The notes below the pieces were generated by a model. That model ran no database searches and was not told the DNA's origin. It saw only the letters and a list, made by a program, of their open reading frames with translations. Positions 33,995-45,535 of a DNA stretch of 64,000 nt are shown here, in pieces (the first letter of the stretch is position 1; every line of letters starts with the position of its first letter). Origin of the DNA: Saccharomycodes ludwigii. Its lineage: Eukaryota > Ascomycota > Saccharomycetes > Saccharomycodales > Saccharomycodaceae. The translations under genes and the position numbers were made by a program. The DNA lies in contig NC_060200.1 of assembly GCF_020623625.1 (NCBI RefSeq), positions 2,314,001 to 2,378,000 on the forward strand. The letters run 5' to 3'.

Positions 33995-34066
33995 TCCATT
34001 ATTATTATTATTATTATTACTACTACTACTACCACTACTACCACTACTACTACTACTATAACTATA
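33995..34066. repeat. ATT/ACT trinucleotide tract in a convergent 3' gap
   Basis: About eight ATT units change into about fourteen ACT/ACC units between the stop codons of two convergent genes. It ends within a few bases of the transporter's stop codon. Confidence 0.75.
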
Positions 34067-36455
34067 AATGAGGAACATTAAAAGATGAAAATACCATGTT
34101 AAATATGCTGCATATACCTTCCCCCAAAACTAGTCCCGAACTGAAAACAATTATTGTGGTTCGATTGCATTTTTTTTGAGTAACCCAAATATAGCCTATT
34201 AACCCCCCAATAAACCTTGCTATAGTAAAACTTGGTGTATTATATATACCAACCCCAACAGCCACTCCACTAGGCAAATATAATAACATTTTCCCAATAA
34301 ATTTATTTTCATCTTTATCATGATCTCTATAAATGTTTTTAACAAATGATATAATCCCAAAAATTATACCCAAAACCACAGAAGTAGTCGTTGCCCCCTT
34401 CGGTAGCCCATTTCCCAAAACCAACCTGGCACAATCAATCCAAATAACCGCTGTTGGTATCCTGAAATTTTCATTTGGTATATCATAAACCTTATTGTAT
34501 AAAACATACATCACACTAGACAGTACAATTGACCAGGAAGCACCAATCATTTGCGCTATAAATTGGGCCTTAGGTGACGCACCTAATAAATGTCCAGTTT
34601 TCAAATCTTGCATTAAATCCCCAGCTTGTTGAGCACCAGCCTCCGCTATAGCACCTGCAATCAAATTTAATAACACCGCACCTGGCTTATTCCTCGGCGT
34701 GATTAAAGCAAATATTAACTGCGACAATTTACCTATCCCACTCACAGGATTTAAATCGGTTTCTCCCAACGCCCGAACAGCTAGTACCGAGAGAAACAAG
34801 GCCAATATTAAAGCTAATATAATGGAATAAATCGGTATAATTGCAATGCCATAAATATATACCATTGATATGATGCAAACTATAGAAGATATTATTATAC
34901 CTGAAAACACAGTGGTATACTTGATTAAATATTTTGGATCTTTGACATCATGATCATGTTCTTTGGACATATAAATCACTGAATTACCCCTAGCCATACT
35001 TGTGCCACCACTAACTGCACTTGCTCCATTAAGACTTTTCATTCTAACCATTGTATTACTGTGCACTTCGTATAATCCACCACTTTGTGATTCCCCATTG
35101 TCACCATCCAGTAATGAAAGTTGGGATTTCTTGGCCATGGGTGACGTATCATTAGAAATACTATTATGGCCATTGCTGCAAGGTGCCGTAAGTATGGGAC
35201 TGTTCGAAGTACCCTCAGCTATCAGTAAATGCTGCTCACCCAAAGATGAATTTCCACCAAAAATATCTTGCGCACTGAAAATACTGGGCAATTTTTCGTA
35301 CATTCCCTCCCTGTGTTCAAAATACCACTTCAAAACAGATTTGACAGTGACAACAATAAACCCAACGCAGCTGTCAACAACCATAACACTTAGTGAACAC
35401 CAGAGAATCCATCCTTGGATACCATTTTCCCAATCATTGACTTCCGCATCAGGATCAACTAACTTAAAAAACTTACACAATGGCGCCATTATCCCCCACC
35501 CTAATACACAACCAAATAACATATAAGAAGTGGTTGGTAACCCCATGATTATGCCCTGTCCTATGTAAGCTGGGGATGGTTGAAAATTCCATAGATAGTT
35601 TTCATTCAAATATGAACCAAATATTGGAATCGCTTTGATTATAGGAATAAAATAAGATACCAATGTGTAGATAGAAGACACAGTAAAGGTACGTATTAGG
35701 ATTTTCAAATTTTCATTATACGTGGTGTTCGTAGTGGTGTCATTAATGTCATCTCCCGCTGGTCCTAACGAAGGGGTGCCATTGTTACCTTCCCCAGTAG
35801 CACTGGATTCTCGGTCTTCAGATCTTAATACTTCATTATATTCATAATATATCTTTCTTAACTCTGATTTTGGAACTTCATGCAAAATTTCTGAATCATT
35901 TAAAACCGAAATTAAAGTGGCAGTAGCACTACCACTAGGAAATGGCAACTTTTCCTTAATAATAACTTGTTTTCTTAGCGGAACAGCAAAGAAAACACCA
36001 AAAAATGCCAATGCAATACTCCAAATTATCAATTTCGTCAAACTTAAACTTGTACCACCATCTTCTCCAGTAATAAATCCTCCAGACTCCTCTTTTGTTA
36101 GAAATTTTTCAATAGCAGGTATAACGCCAACAAAACCCAAAGCTAATGGGCCCGTACCAACGGCAACAGCTATGCTTTGAATGTATACATTTTCAACATC
36201 TGTGAATGGTTGATCTACTAACCTTTGTGGTGACACAATTTTCGGATACACTTGTTTAAAAATCGCACATGCTAAAAGTGCACTGGGTAATGACATCATA
36301 GAAACCCAACCTGTTTGTAATCCAAATTGAAAATTCGATATCAAAACAAAAGACCCTATAATTAATCCGACTACTGTTCCTCGCAAGGTGACTTGCTTTA
36401 TAAAGGCTTTATCCTCCCACTCTACCGCCTGTTGTTCGGCATTTGGTTGGGCCAT
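34062..36455 (-). CDS. Oligopeptide-transporter (OPT) family membrane protein, YGL114W-like
   Basis: 797 residues (YGL114W is 725). Roughly 14-16 hydrophobic segments are spread over the protein, beginning at G-L-I-I-G-S-F-V-L-I-S-N-F-Q-F-G-L-Q-T-G (about 31-50), the typical OPT start. Later blocks include P-S-P-A-Y-I-G-Q-G-I-I-M-G-L-P and A-G-A-I-A-E-A-G-A-Q-Q-A-G-D-L-M-Q-D-L-K, both strongly OPT-like. A hydrophilic Ser/Gly-rich loop (about 390-495) sits in the middle. S. cerevisiae YGL114W has no established substrate; the yellow-stripe-like and peptide-transporting branches are both conceivable. Order between SWC5 and SNF4 supports orthology. Confidence 0.88.
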   Translation of the reverse strand: MAQPNAEQQAVEWEDKAFIKQVTLRGTVVGLIIGSFVLISNFQFGLQTGWVSMMSLPSALLACAIFKQVYPKIVSPQRLVDQPFTDVENVYIQSIAVAVGTGPLALGFVGVIPAIEKFLTKEESGGFITGEDGGTSLSLTKLIIWSIALAFFGVFFAVPLRKQVIIKEKLPFPSGSATATLISVLNDSEILHEVPKSELRKIYYEYNEVLRSEDRESSATGEGNNGTPSLGPAGDDINDTTTNTTYNENLKILIRTFTVSSIYTLVSYFIPIIKAIPIFGSYLNENYLWNFQPSPAYIGQGIIMGLPTTSYMLFGCVLGWGIMAPLCKFFKLVDPDAEVNDWENGIQGWILWCSLSVMVVDSCVGFIVVTVKSVLKWYFEHREGMYEKLPSIFSAQDIFGGNSSLGEQHLLIAEGTSNSPILTAPCSNGHNSISNDTSPMAKKSQLSLLDGDNGESQSGGLYEVHSNTMVRMKSLNGASAVSGGTSMARGNSVIYMSKEHDHDVKDPKYLIKYTTVFSGIIISSIVCIISMVYIYGIAIIPIYSIILALILALFLSVLAVRALGETDLNPVSGIGKLSQLIFALITPRNKPGAVLLNLIAGAIAEAGAQQAGDLMQDLKTGHLLGASPKAQFIAQMIGASWSIVLSSVMYVLYNKVYDIPNENFRIPTAVIWIDCARLVLGNGLPKGATTTSVVLGIIFGIISFVKNIYRDHDKDENKFIGKMLLYLPSGVAVGVGIYNTPSFTIARFIGGLIGYIWVTQKKCNRTTIIVFSSGLVLGEGICSIFNMVFSSFNVPHL

Positions 36456-36720
36456 TCTCGATTACTTGTGTTTGGAATCTTTTTATGGATTTATACAATT
36501 TAAATCAATAATGACTTCCTTAAGTTTTGAAAGTCACATACTTGAGCAATTGATAAATAACATTGCTATTAGTAATAAGTGTATTTTTGACGGGAAAAAA
36601 AAAAAAAAAATAAACGGGGATATTTAAAGCTTTTTTTTATATATTAACTCATTCTACATCTCATTCTTAACGAATAGCAATATTTCAATCATATTGATTA
36701 GTAATACAATAATAATGTTA

Positions 36721-36752
<32 letters not shown>

Positions 36753-37206
36753 CTTCTGGAAAGTAAAAATTATAATTACTCCCAGTTAGAAATAAATGGA
36801 GCTATTTAATAATGAAAGTTAAATCCTAAAATGTAGAATATCGATAGTTCTTGATTAGAATATCAAGAGTCCTAAAATGACACTAAAAAACTTAAAATAG
36901 TAACGCCTAATTAAGTCTCCAATGATTCGGTCTTTAGATAAACATAAATATAGCATTTAATACATCTTGTAGACAAAGCAATCATCAAGTGAAAAAATAA
37001 GAGGGCATGGTAGGTGTAAGTTTTCTGGGGGGGTTATATTAACAAAATAGGGCCAATATCGATACGTTCTCCATAGTTCTCCATTTTCTTTCTAATTAAA
37101 ACACAATATATATATATATATATAGTGCTTAACCTAAAAAGACGTATATCTTGATATATAAATAAAAAAAAAGCTAAAACAAAAATGCCTACATAAAGAA
37201 CACTTT
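36456..37206 (-). other. Upstream region of the OPT transporter gene
   Basis: 751 bp with a T run of about 30 nt near 36722-36752, an inverted repeat TCTTGAT...ATCAAGA around 36850-36870, a short G run (37028-37034) and an AT dinucleotide run near 37106-37124. No gene found. Confidence 0.5.
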
Positions 37207-38229
37207 TCAATTCTCTTCAAATAAAATATACTTCAAAATATCGCTCAAGGTTATAACACCTTGTAACAACCCACTACCATCAACAACAAAAAATCTATGC
37301 ACTCTAGCTTTTCTAATGGTATCCATTATAGTGGACAATTTATCCTCCACAGTACAAGTATAAACACCTTCGAAATCATCTCCTCTTCTCATTAAGGCTT
37401 CGCCAACACTTAAAGATAAATCGTTATAAATGCCACCCTTAATCAAGCCTAAAACATCTACTGCTTCATAAACATTGACTAATCTACCATGCTCGTCTAT
37501 AATAGGGACAGACGAAACACCTCTCGTAGATAGCATTTGGATTACATCTATAACTGGAGTGGTCATGTAACAACTATCAATACTAGCATCAGTAACAATA
37601 TTTAATTCTCTAATCTTTCTTTTTAGGAAACGTGTTTCCCTACAGTTCAAACTAACGAATTTTAAAATACGGTACTGGGTCAACACACTAACAATAATTT
37701 CCCTTTGGGTTTCCTCGTCCTGATCAATCAAGGGAATTCTTCTACTTCTACTTTCAATCATTTTTACACATGCATCATACAATGGTTTAAACGGATGTAT
37801 TGACCCCTGGTCTAAAGATGGAACACCCAAACACTTTTCAATATCCTTTAGACCATTTAATTGCAATTTATCTATTAAATCAAATTTATCAGGATTGCAA
37901 AAATAATACTGGATTACATTTATAAAATCTGTAGATGTTAATAATCCGGCAAACTTGGAAGTTTTGGCGTCCCACAATGGTGCAGAGACAATGTTGTTTT
38001 GTAATAGGATATTTAGTGATTTTTTCACCAATAATGATGTATCTAAAACTATTAGTCTGTAAGAAACTGGTAGCACATCATATGATGTCTTGGACTTTAA
38101 AAAATTTCTAATGGATTGAATGGCCAGTTTTTGTTCTAATTGAATATTTTGTTCCTTGTTGCCTGTGATAGTGGTAGCAGCAGTGGCATTTATGGTGTCC
38201 TGAATAACGTTATTCGTGGCATTCAACAT
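37207..38229 (-). CDS. SNF4: AMPK gamma subunit Snf4
   Basis: 340 residues (S. cerevisiae 322). Snf4 is the nucleotide-sensing gamma subunit of the Snf1 kinase complex, required for growth on non-glucose carbon sources. Four CBS repeats occupy about residues 45-335; L-L-T-S-T-D-F-I, S-R-R-I-P-L-I-D, G-V-S-S-V-P-I-I-D and R-V-H-R-F-F-V-V-D are recognisable ends of the repeats. A poorly conserved N-terminal extension (about 1-30) accounts for the added length. Matches YGL115W. Confidence 0.96.
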   Translation of the reverse strand: MLNATNNVIQDTINATAATTITGNKEQNIQLEQKLAIQSIRNFLKSKTSYDVLPVSYRLIVLDTSLLVKKSLNILLQNNIVSAPLWDAKTSKFAGLLTSTDFINVIQYYFCNPDKFDLIDKLQLNGLKDIEKCLGVPSLDQGSIHPFKPLYDACVKMIESRSRRIPLIDQDEETQREIIVSVLTQYRILKFVSLNCRETRFLKRKIRELNIVTDASIDSCYMTTPVIDVIQMLSTRGVSSVPIIDEHGRLVNVYEAVDVLGLIKGGIYNDLSLSVGEALMRRGDDFEGVYTCTVEDKLSTIMDTIRKARVHRFFVVDGSGLLQGVITLSDILKYILFEEN

Positions 38230-38950
38230 ATTTGTTTGTACTAGTGGTAATTGTTATTAGCTTTTAAGAGATTAGCTTTAAAGGGAAAGCAAATATTGAA
38301 ATATTGTATTGTTATATTTCTTTCAAGCTTAATGAGTTATTTTTTTTTTTTTGGATATTGTTGGATATTATTTGTAGACTATGTAGTTGGTTTTGATAAA
38401 TGTTTAATTAAATAAATTGTCGTGGTTGGATGTCATAATTTTTTTTACCCTTTTTTTTTTTTTCCTTTCTCCTCGCCTTCCCCACTCCTTGCTTTCAAAC
38501 AAATTGAACATTTTTTTTTTTTATTTTATGAAGTGGCAAGCGTGCGGATAAAATAAATGGTACAATAACGGACATGCGGACAATATATATCATCTTTTTA
38601 TACGAGTTTTAGCAAAAAATGATTTATTTGAGGAAAAAAGAAAATTAACGTTTCTTTTTCTTAAACTATTCAAAAATACTAATAAATTATTACAAATTAT
38701 AAAAAGGAAAAATATGTTCCAAAGATAAAATATTGTATTATTGCGATACAGCGTTTTCTGTGCAACCACGCTTTTACTATTTATTTATCCCTTCTGTTCA
38801 GTGGCAAACAAAAAAATTAAAAAAAGTATAATTTAAGAGTATATAAATGGAAATGATATTTTTTTTTTTTTTTTCTTTTTTTAATTCTTTCCTTCTTACC
38901 ACTTTCTTTCACTCATTTTTTATCTTGATAAAAAAAAAGGAAAAAAAACC
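38230..38950. other. SNF4/U2 divergent promoter region
   Basis: 721 bp. A TATATAA at about 38839-38846 lies about 105 bp before the U2 5' end and is a plausible Pol II TATA box for the snRNA. T runs lie at 38341-38352 and 38450-38463. No protein gene. Confidence 0.55.
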
Positions 38951-39890
38951 AAGAATCTCTTTGCCTTTTGGCTTAGATCAAGTGTAGTATCTGTTCTTTT
39001 CAGTGTAACAACTGGAAAAAAAATATTCTTTTGAATATTTATTTTTTATCATGTTACAAAACTCCGTGCATGGTTTGTTTTTGTTATATTAATGAATATC
39101 TAACTGTGCATGCTGAGATTTTTTGGAAAATAAATCAAAAAGAGGGTTTTAGAGGAGGATTGTTTTTTTTTTTTTCATTTTCATTTTCATTTTCTTTCCC
39201 TTTCCTCTCTTTTGTTCTTTTATTCGTTTATTTGCTATTTGTTTATCTTTTTTTTTTTAATTTTTCTTTTGTTTCCCTGGTAATTTTCCGAATCATATTT
39301 TTATGTTTTTTTTACTTTTCTCTTCTTCTTTTACAGGAAGGGGAGACAGGGGTAGTTAATGGAAACTTTTTCTTATTGGCTACTAGAACGTAAAACTAGG
39401 ATTTTAGAAATTGTCAGGTTCAAAAGTGAAAATTGGAAGTAAAGGGTTGTACAGACAGTGATTGACGGGTAAGTTATGAGAAAAAAAGATGGAAAAGGAG
39501 ACAAAAGGAAAAAAGCAAGTGAAAAAAAGAATCAATCTTTTGGGTATCGTTGCTATTGCATAAGTTTCTATTTTTTTTCAGAATTGTTATTGTTCGTTTA
39601 TATGGACATAATAATCTGTCTTTTTAGAAGTGGGCTCCAGATGCCATTTGATCTTTAACCCTCGCTTTTTATCTATATTTTTTTTTTTTTAAGTTTTTGA
39701 TTTTAAATGAGTCCATTTAAATAACTTAAAAAGAGAAAAAAAAAAAAAAAAAAACAAAAAAAAAAGAAAAGTTGTGTGTGCTTGTTTTGCTTTGCTATTG
39801 CCTTTCGGCTATCTTGGTAGTGGTCATCTTGTATTAATGCATTTTGCGTGTTATTGCAGACTAACTAATGTATGTACATACTTTCGAATG
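38951..39890 (+). ncRNA. LSR1: U2 spliceosomal snRNA (3' end approximate)
   Basis: The 5' domain is unmistakable: AATCTCTTTGCCTTTTGGCT and the following bases match yeast U2 nearly base for base. It includes the U6-pairing start, the branch-point recognition sequence GTAGTA at 38984-38989, and stem-loop IIa (CAGTGTAACAACTG). An Sm site ATTTTTTGG lies at 39118-39126. A possible stem-loop IV with loop TTGCAGAC between GTTA and TAAC is at 39850-39865, inside a TGCATT/AATGTA helix, so I place the end near 39880-39890. About 930 nt, shorter than the ~1175 nt of S. cerevisiae but far longer than the ~190 nt of mammals, so the large fungal internal domain is present. Reading frames inside it at 39031 and 39476 are artefacts. 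Confidence 0.93.
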
Positions 39891-40189
39891 GCGAACAAGC
39901 GTAGGAGGAAAAGGCTCAATTGCTATTTTTACAGATATAATTATTAACATCTATGCATTTACAAATTTAGCTGCTATTTGTAACCATTACCTATCATGTG
40001 ATACGAGCAGAAATATTATTAAATATAATAAATGATCCTAGTCTAGCATGTGACTTGGTGACAGTCAATAAATAAAGGATAATGCATCATAATCATTACA
40101 ATATATATATATATATATATTGAAAGAAGAAAAAAAAAGTAAAAAAAAAATAAAAAAAAAAAAAGTTAAGAGATTTTCTACCTTTTATA
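39891..40189. other. U2/CDC20 convergent gap
   Basis: About 300 bp with two CATGTGA (Cbf1-type) matches near 39994-40000 and 40051-40057, an AT dinucleotide run at 40100-40120 and A runs before the CDC20 stop. No gene seen. Confidence 0.45.
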
Positions 40190-41868
40190 TTATCTAATAG
40201 TCATCATGGTTTTATTATTTTTATGAGGGGATCGTAATAATTTAGTGGTGGTGCTCGAAACAGATTTATGCAACATATGGTTTCTAGTGGCATGGCATTT
40301 TTTTGTTGAGCTTTCATCATCCTCATCAGAAATAACAAAACTGGTATTCTCACAAGCCAACATTTCATCATCAGAATATTTCTTTTTCTTCTTGACATCA
40401 AATATTTTGTGGAACTTAAGATTCTCATCGCCACCAACAGTAACAAGAGTTGTCCCATCTGGGGATAATTGACTAGAAACAATACGCGCTTCGTGAGCAT
40501 GATCAATTTCGGCTACTTTAAACCTAGTTTCATAATTATATATGGATATGGCATTATTTGGATGACCACCAGTAACTACAATTTCTCTTTGATAACCGGA
40601 AGAAGTAACAGCACTATCTGTGGTATAAGTTAGATCATTGCCAACACCACTGCCAGTTACGCCATTTCTATTATCAAATGCAGAAGAACCATCGGCGCTC
40701 CCACCTATAGCATATGATTGACCCCACTGTATGGAACTAACTTGAGAACCTGTATCTATAGTATTAACTCTTGCACCAGTGGTGGTGTTCCAAAAATGAA
40801 CTTTACGGTCATTAGTACCACCTCCAGTAGCTAGTAACGACAAAATGTCAGGATTCCAGCTAATAGCCTTAACCGCAGCCTGATGCTGTCTCTTAATATG
40901 TTGGGGTATCGATGTTCTACTGTCCCAAATACAAACAGTGTTATCGTTGCCACCCGATGCCAATTGTAACCCATCTCTTCTATAACTTAATCCACAAACC
41001 TCCCCCTGATGTTCTTCCCACGTAGAGACTACATGGTTTTTGATCCTAACATCATTGATCAAAATTTCCCCTGATTTAAAGCCCATTGCCACCAAATTCA
41101 CAAACCATGATTGGGAACCGATTCTTACACCCAAATTAGAATGCATTGTTCTGACCTTTGTCATTGTTTCAACGTCCCAAATTTCACAATCACCATTTTT
41201 TTTGCCAATAGAAATGTGGCAATTATCATCAGCCCAGGTAACCGAGGTAATGGAATGTGGGGATACGGCTACTCCAACTTCAGTGTCATTATTGAGGTCA
41301 TAATCAACTAGTTGTGTTACATCACCAGTATTTCCATTCCACAAATATAATGTTGTATCTAGCGCAATGGCCAAAATATTGGCATTATTCCATGATATTA
41401 AATTTAAATAAAAATCGTTAACAAAATTGGGAGCATCCAAGATCCTTTCTGGGCTCTTGTTCACTTTTCTCAATGTAAATAATTGTTGTTGTTGTTGTTG
41501 TTGTTGCTGTTGTTTTGTATTCGAAAGGTTACCGCCAGTGATACTGGCATTATTGGTGGCGGTGGTAATGTGATTTGCAAAATAGTTATACCTGGTACCA
41601 ATTTGGTAACTTTGTGATCTCTTTAACGATGGAATTGGTGGTTCAGGCAAATATTGTAAAATTCGTTGATTAAAATCAATACCACAGGCATTAGCTACGT
41701 TACTTTTAAAAATTTTTTTGGAATGCGCTCTTAGGTGTGTCTCTGGGGATGCGTTTGGTGGAGGAGATGGACTGTCATCAGATATAATTGAAATATCATT
41801 TTTGGAATTCTTGGGTGTATTATATTTATTTGGAATAAACCTGTCATCACTTTTCCAGAAGTCTTCTC

Positions 41869-41901
<33 letters not shown>

Positions 41902-42577
41902 CATTATTATTATTATTATTATTATCATTGTTGGTAATAGCAGCACCATTATTTGACAAACAATTGTACGAACCATGATTTTTTATGGATACAGGTAATG
42001 CCAAACCGATGGAGGTATTCCTACCAGATGCTACAGAAGAGATTGCTCTTCTTAAAGGTGGAGGTTGAGGTATAGATAAAGAGGAAACTGATGCCTCCCT
42101 TTTCAAAAATGGAATATTCGTAATTTGGGGAGATTTACTATGACTATGAGTGCCGTTAAGAACTTTTTTGGGTGCTTCGATGGTCTTTTTGTTTTTATTA
42201 ATATTTTGTCGTTCCGATAAAGATAGCGCTAGTTTATCACTTAAATAACAAGTAGTGTTACCAGTACGGCCAATTTTACCATTATTTAATGACAATGAAG
42301 TGTTGTGGGCTAATTTTTTATTGAGCCCTGCACCACTGCCACCATCGTTATTTTTATGAATTCGGTTATCTAAGGAGTTTAATTTGGCCGGTGAAGTAAT
42401 AGTTAAAATAGATGAACGTATTGGATGAGAATTTCGTTGCTGCCGAGAGTAAGACTGATGGTGGTCTGATGGTGGTGACGATGATATTTGAAAGTTTCTA
42501 TGGCTATTATCAATCAATTTATTGTTTTCTTTATTATTGCCAGATACGCGATGGTACATATTGGTATTTGAAGCCAT
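40190..42577 (-). CDS. CDC20: APC/C activator Cdc20
   Basis: 795 residues (S. cerevisiae 610). Cdc20 brings securin and cyclins to the anaphase-promoting complex and is the target of the spindle checkpoint. A KEN box is at residues 16-18. A C-box-like D-D-R-F-I-P-N-K-Y precedes the propeller at about residue 245. Seven WD40 repeats fill about residues 380-745 (for example L-A-S-G-G-N-D-N-T-V-C-I-W-D). The protein ends in Ile-Arg, the IR tail that docks on the APC/C. An Asn-rich run (about 215-235) and a 10-residue Gln run (about 357-366) account for much of the extra length. The similar activators Cdh1 and Ama1 are less likely given the N-terminal KEN and the position matching YGL116W. Confidence 0.93.
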
Positions 42578-43592
42578 ATTCTTTAGCCTTTTATAAATTA
42601 ATCAATGCTATAATCTTTTAATTAATGTATTTTCCAAATTGCCTTTATATTTATTTTTATGGATTTTTCAATTTTTTGTGAGTATTTTCGATAGTACAAA
42701 AAAAAGAAAAAAGAAAAAGTCGATAATTTATGACAAAGCTTGAACAAAGAACAAAGAAAAAAGAAAAAAAAATAAACAAAAAGGCCACAAAACACAGAAA
42801 TATAATTCTGAATATAGTTCTCTCAATAATTAGATTTCTAAGAATACTATATTTATTCATATTACGGAGGGGTCAATAAAACAAAAATTGGATTAATTTA
42901 ATATTACAGCTTAATGGAAATTGAAAGAGAAAAAAAAAAAAAATTAATATAGCAAAACTCATAAATTTTATTTTGAAAAGCTCGATAAAATAAAGTTAAA
43001 ACAAAACAAAACGTTTGCCGAATCAAGTAATAAATAAACAAAGTAAGTAAACAAAACAAACAAACCAAACAAACAAACAAACAAATTAATGTCCGGAGCA
43101 CTACAATAGACCGAAGGCACTCAAGGAATATAAATGCCAACGGATAAATTAACACCTACCTGAAGACAAAATAAAATAGTATAAAACAGAATTGCAAAAC
43201 ATTTATGAATTATACTATTAAATTTACTCACCAATATAAAAGAAACCAATTTTTTTCTTATTGTAAATTCAACTTATTCAGTTATAAATAAATACACACA
43301 TATATAAACATGTGTGTGGAAAACAAGAATTAAAAACAGTTAAACCTTTATTCTCCAACGTCTTTAATTTATAGATATACAATTGAATTAATAATTTATA
43401 CAGTATTTCTAAAGTAATATAAGGATAGTTATTATAAATCAAAAAATACACATAAAATTTTTTTTTTTTATTTTTTTTTTATTTTTTGGTAGTTTGCTAG
43501 CAGGGAGAAATAAAACACTTACCGATATTTTTAGAAGAATTGCTTTTATTTGTCCGTATGCTCATTTTTCATACCAGTGTTATTTGTAATAT
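42578..43592. other. CDC20 upstream region
   Basis: 1.0 kb. It contains CAAA/GTTT-type repeats (about 43000-43085), a unique-looking GC-richer patch at 43090-43140, and poly(T) at 43459-43485. I could not assign a gene or RNA. Confidence 0.45.
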
Positions 43593-44438
43593 TTATATTG
43601 TCCTCGCTGAAATCCTAAGAAGCTGCTTTCTTGATGTCAAAAATTTTTCAAATGATTCAGTAAGTACGACTGAAACAGACTTACATACGCTGTTACTAGC
43701 AAAAATATCTTGCTCTTTATAATCTTGGAAAGCTGTGGAATTAAACAGCATAGTTTCCATCCATAAGCTTATATCTTTTGAAAAACTTTCAATCAATTCT
43801 AAATCATCATTGGTAACTTGAAATAACGCACTGTTATTAACACCACCACGATTGGCCGCATCAATTAACAAATCAACAATAACATTGTATAATTTAAACA
43901 ATTTGAAACAGGTTTCAAAGTTCCCCATATTGTCGTGTAGTATCTTTTTAAAAAAACTAAAACAGGTTGGTATTTCTAAATAAGTGCTTAAGTTTCTTAA
44001 TAAGTAAACTATGGCGATGTGAATTTTGTCCATGCTTTTTTTTACAGTGGAATAACTTTTGTCTTTTTTTTCCAAAGAGTCATCGTAAGCTGTGTTTTTT
44101 CCACTTTCCAACAGTAACTTTTTAATATGCAAAATTTCTAATAAACTAAAGTTCCCTAAATCATTACATTCATATTTCTCACATAAGGAGGCTTGTTTAC
44201 GGGTTATGGATAGCATTAGCTTGTCAGTCTTTGCTTCTTTAGGGTTATTATCGGTATAGTTCAGTATTTTGGACAACAGCGAGGCTTCTACCCCTCGTGG
44301 ATACATGAAGGATTCTATTAAAATATCCATAAATTCCATAATAGGTTTCTGCAATTTAAGTGTAATTTGTAACACTAATTTATTTAAAAGTTGCTCATTT
44401 TCTTTTGTAAGCAGTACAGTAAATGATTCTTGGGTCAT
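43593..44438 (-). CDS. YGL117W-like protein of unknown function
   Basis: 281 residues with no motif I recognise. It appears globular and largely helical, Leu/Lys-rich (for example L-L-E-I-L-H-I-K-K-L-L-L and I-H-I-A-I-V-Y-L-L-R-N-L-S-T-Y-L). There is no signal peptide or clear membrane segment. The only identification is positional: it lies between CDC20 and COQ8 on the same strand as both, exactly as YGL117W (265 residues, no known function) does in S. cerevisiae. The similar length supports this. I cannot confirm sequence similarity from memory. Confidence 0.6.
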   Translation of the reverse strand: MTQESFTVLLTKENEQLLNKLVLQITLKLQKPIMEFMDILIESFMYPRGVEASLLSKILNYTDNNPKEAKTDKLMLSITRKQASLCEKYECNDLGNFSLLEILHIKKLLLESGKNTAYDDSLEKKDKSYSTVKKSMDKIHIAIVYLLRNLSTYLEIPTCFSFFKKILHDNMGNFETCFKLFKLYNVIVDLLIDAANRGGVNNSALFQVTNDDLELIESFSKDISLWMETMLFNSTAFQDYKEQDIFASNSVCKSVSVVLTESFEKFLTSRKQLLRISARTI

Positions 44439-45535
44439 TATGATTTTCTTTGAGTTATTGATTTTTTCATATGATAGAAAAATGGTTACGAAATATATTA
44501 AAATATTTTATTTCTTTTCTTTTCATCTTTCTACATGTTGTGCTATTTATTGTGACTACTGGCTCTTTCATCTTATTTATATATATATATACAAAGTTAT
44601 AATTTGAGGTTATATAGAATGTAATTAGAAATATACATAATAAAAGAAAAAACTGAAAGTGGATTTATATTTATGAGTAATAATCCATCAGTATCTCTCA
44701 TAGCTCTGCAGCATTTTCTTCGTTGACTCATTTTTGCGTTATCTTAAGTTGGAAATAATTTTTGCTTAACATTTTCATTGGTGGATTCCAAATTTTCCGG
44801 TAAGAAGTAGAAATAATACGTATTATAATATACCCGGAAAAAAAAAAAAAAAATAATAATAATAATAATAATAATAATGGTATGTTTGTGACTCACTTCT
44901 TCTCTGTCATTGTCTCCATAAATTATTACAAAACATAAAAACAATACAGAAACCTGCCTAAATTCCTCTCTTCTTTTCTCTCTCTCTGTATATGTATATA
45001 TAAACAAAATAAATGAGTCTATGCTAAGAAGTAATTGTCCATCATATAATTGTAAGTAGTAATATACAAGAAAAAAAAAAACAGAGCAGAAATTACTTGT
45101 AAAAAGAGATCACATAGGTTTTCCACAGAGGTAGATTAGGAATGAATAATGTTCTTGTTATGTCGCAGAGGGGGTATACAGTGAGGTAAGATTAGTAAAG
45201 TGATTTTAATACTTTAGTAGTTAAATCAAGACAGATGTAATAGTTTTTGTTTTTTTGTCCATGTAATTTTAACTAATAAAACTATAACTTATATGTTTCC
45301 AACTAAATTCATAATCATCTCTTTATATCTATGAGCTATTTTCATCTTCCTTTTTTTCTATATGTAATTTGCATTATTTTTTTCCAAAAGATTTCGTTCT
45401 CGTCCGTTAAGGGAATCTCCTTCTTACGGTCATCTCCATACTTTTCAAACGTTCCGTGGTTTTTCCGAAGTTGCTACATTTTGCTCAAAAAACGATAGAC
45501 ACAATTTTACTTTCTTACAACAGACCCTAAGAAAT
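44439..45535. other. Gap between the YGL117W-like gene and tRNA-Trp
   Basis: 1.1 kb. It has an (AAT)n tract at about 44851-44879 beside a run of A, TA repeats and several short unique patches (45100-45200 and 45380-45480). I searched by eye for the tRNA-linked repeat and for snoRNA boxes without a convincing hit. Confidence 0.45.

Noticed and set aside
39031-39658. Two plus-strand frames (120 and 60 codons).
   Set aside because: They lie inside the U2 snRNA gene and have low-complexity translations.
39990-40060. Two CATGTGA sites (Cbf1/CDEI-like), considered as part of a centromere.
   Set aside because: No CDEIII-like CCG motif at the right distance on either side; short motifs like this occur by chance.
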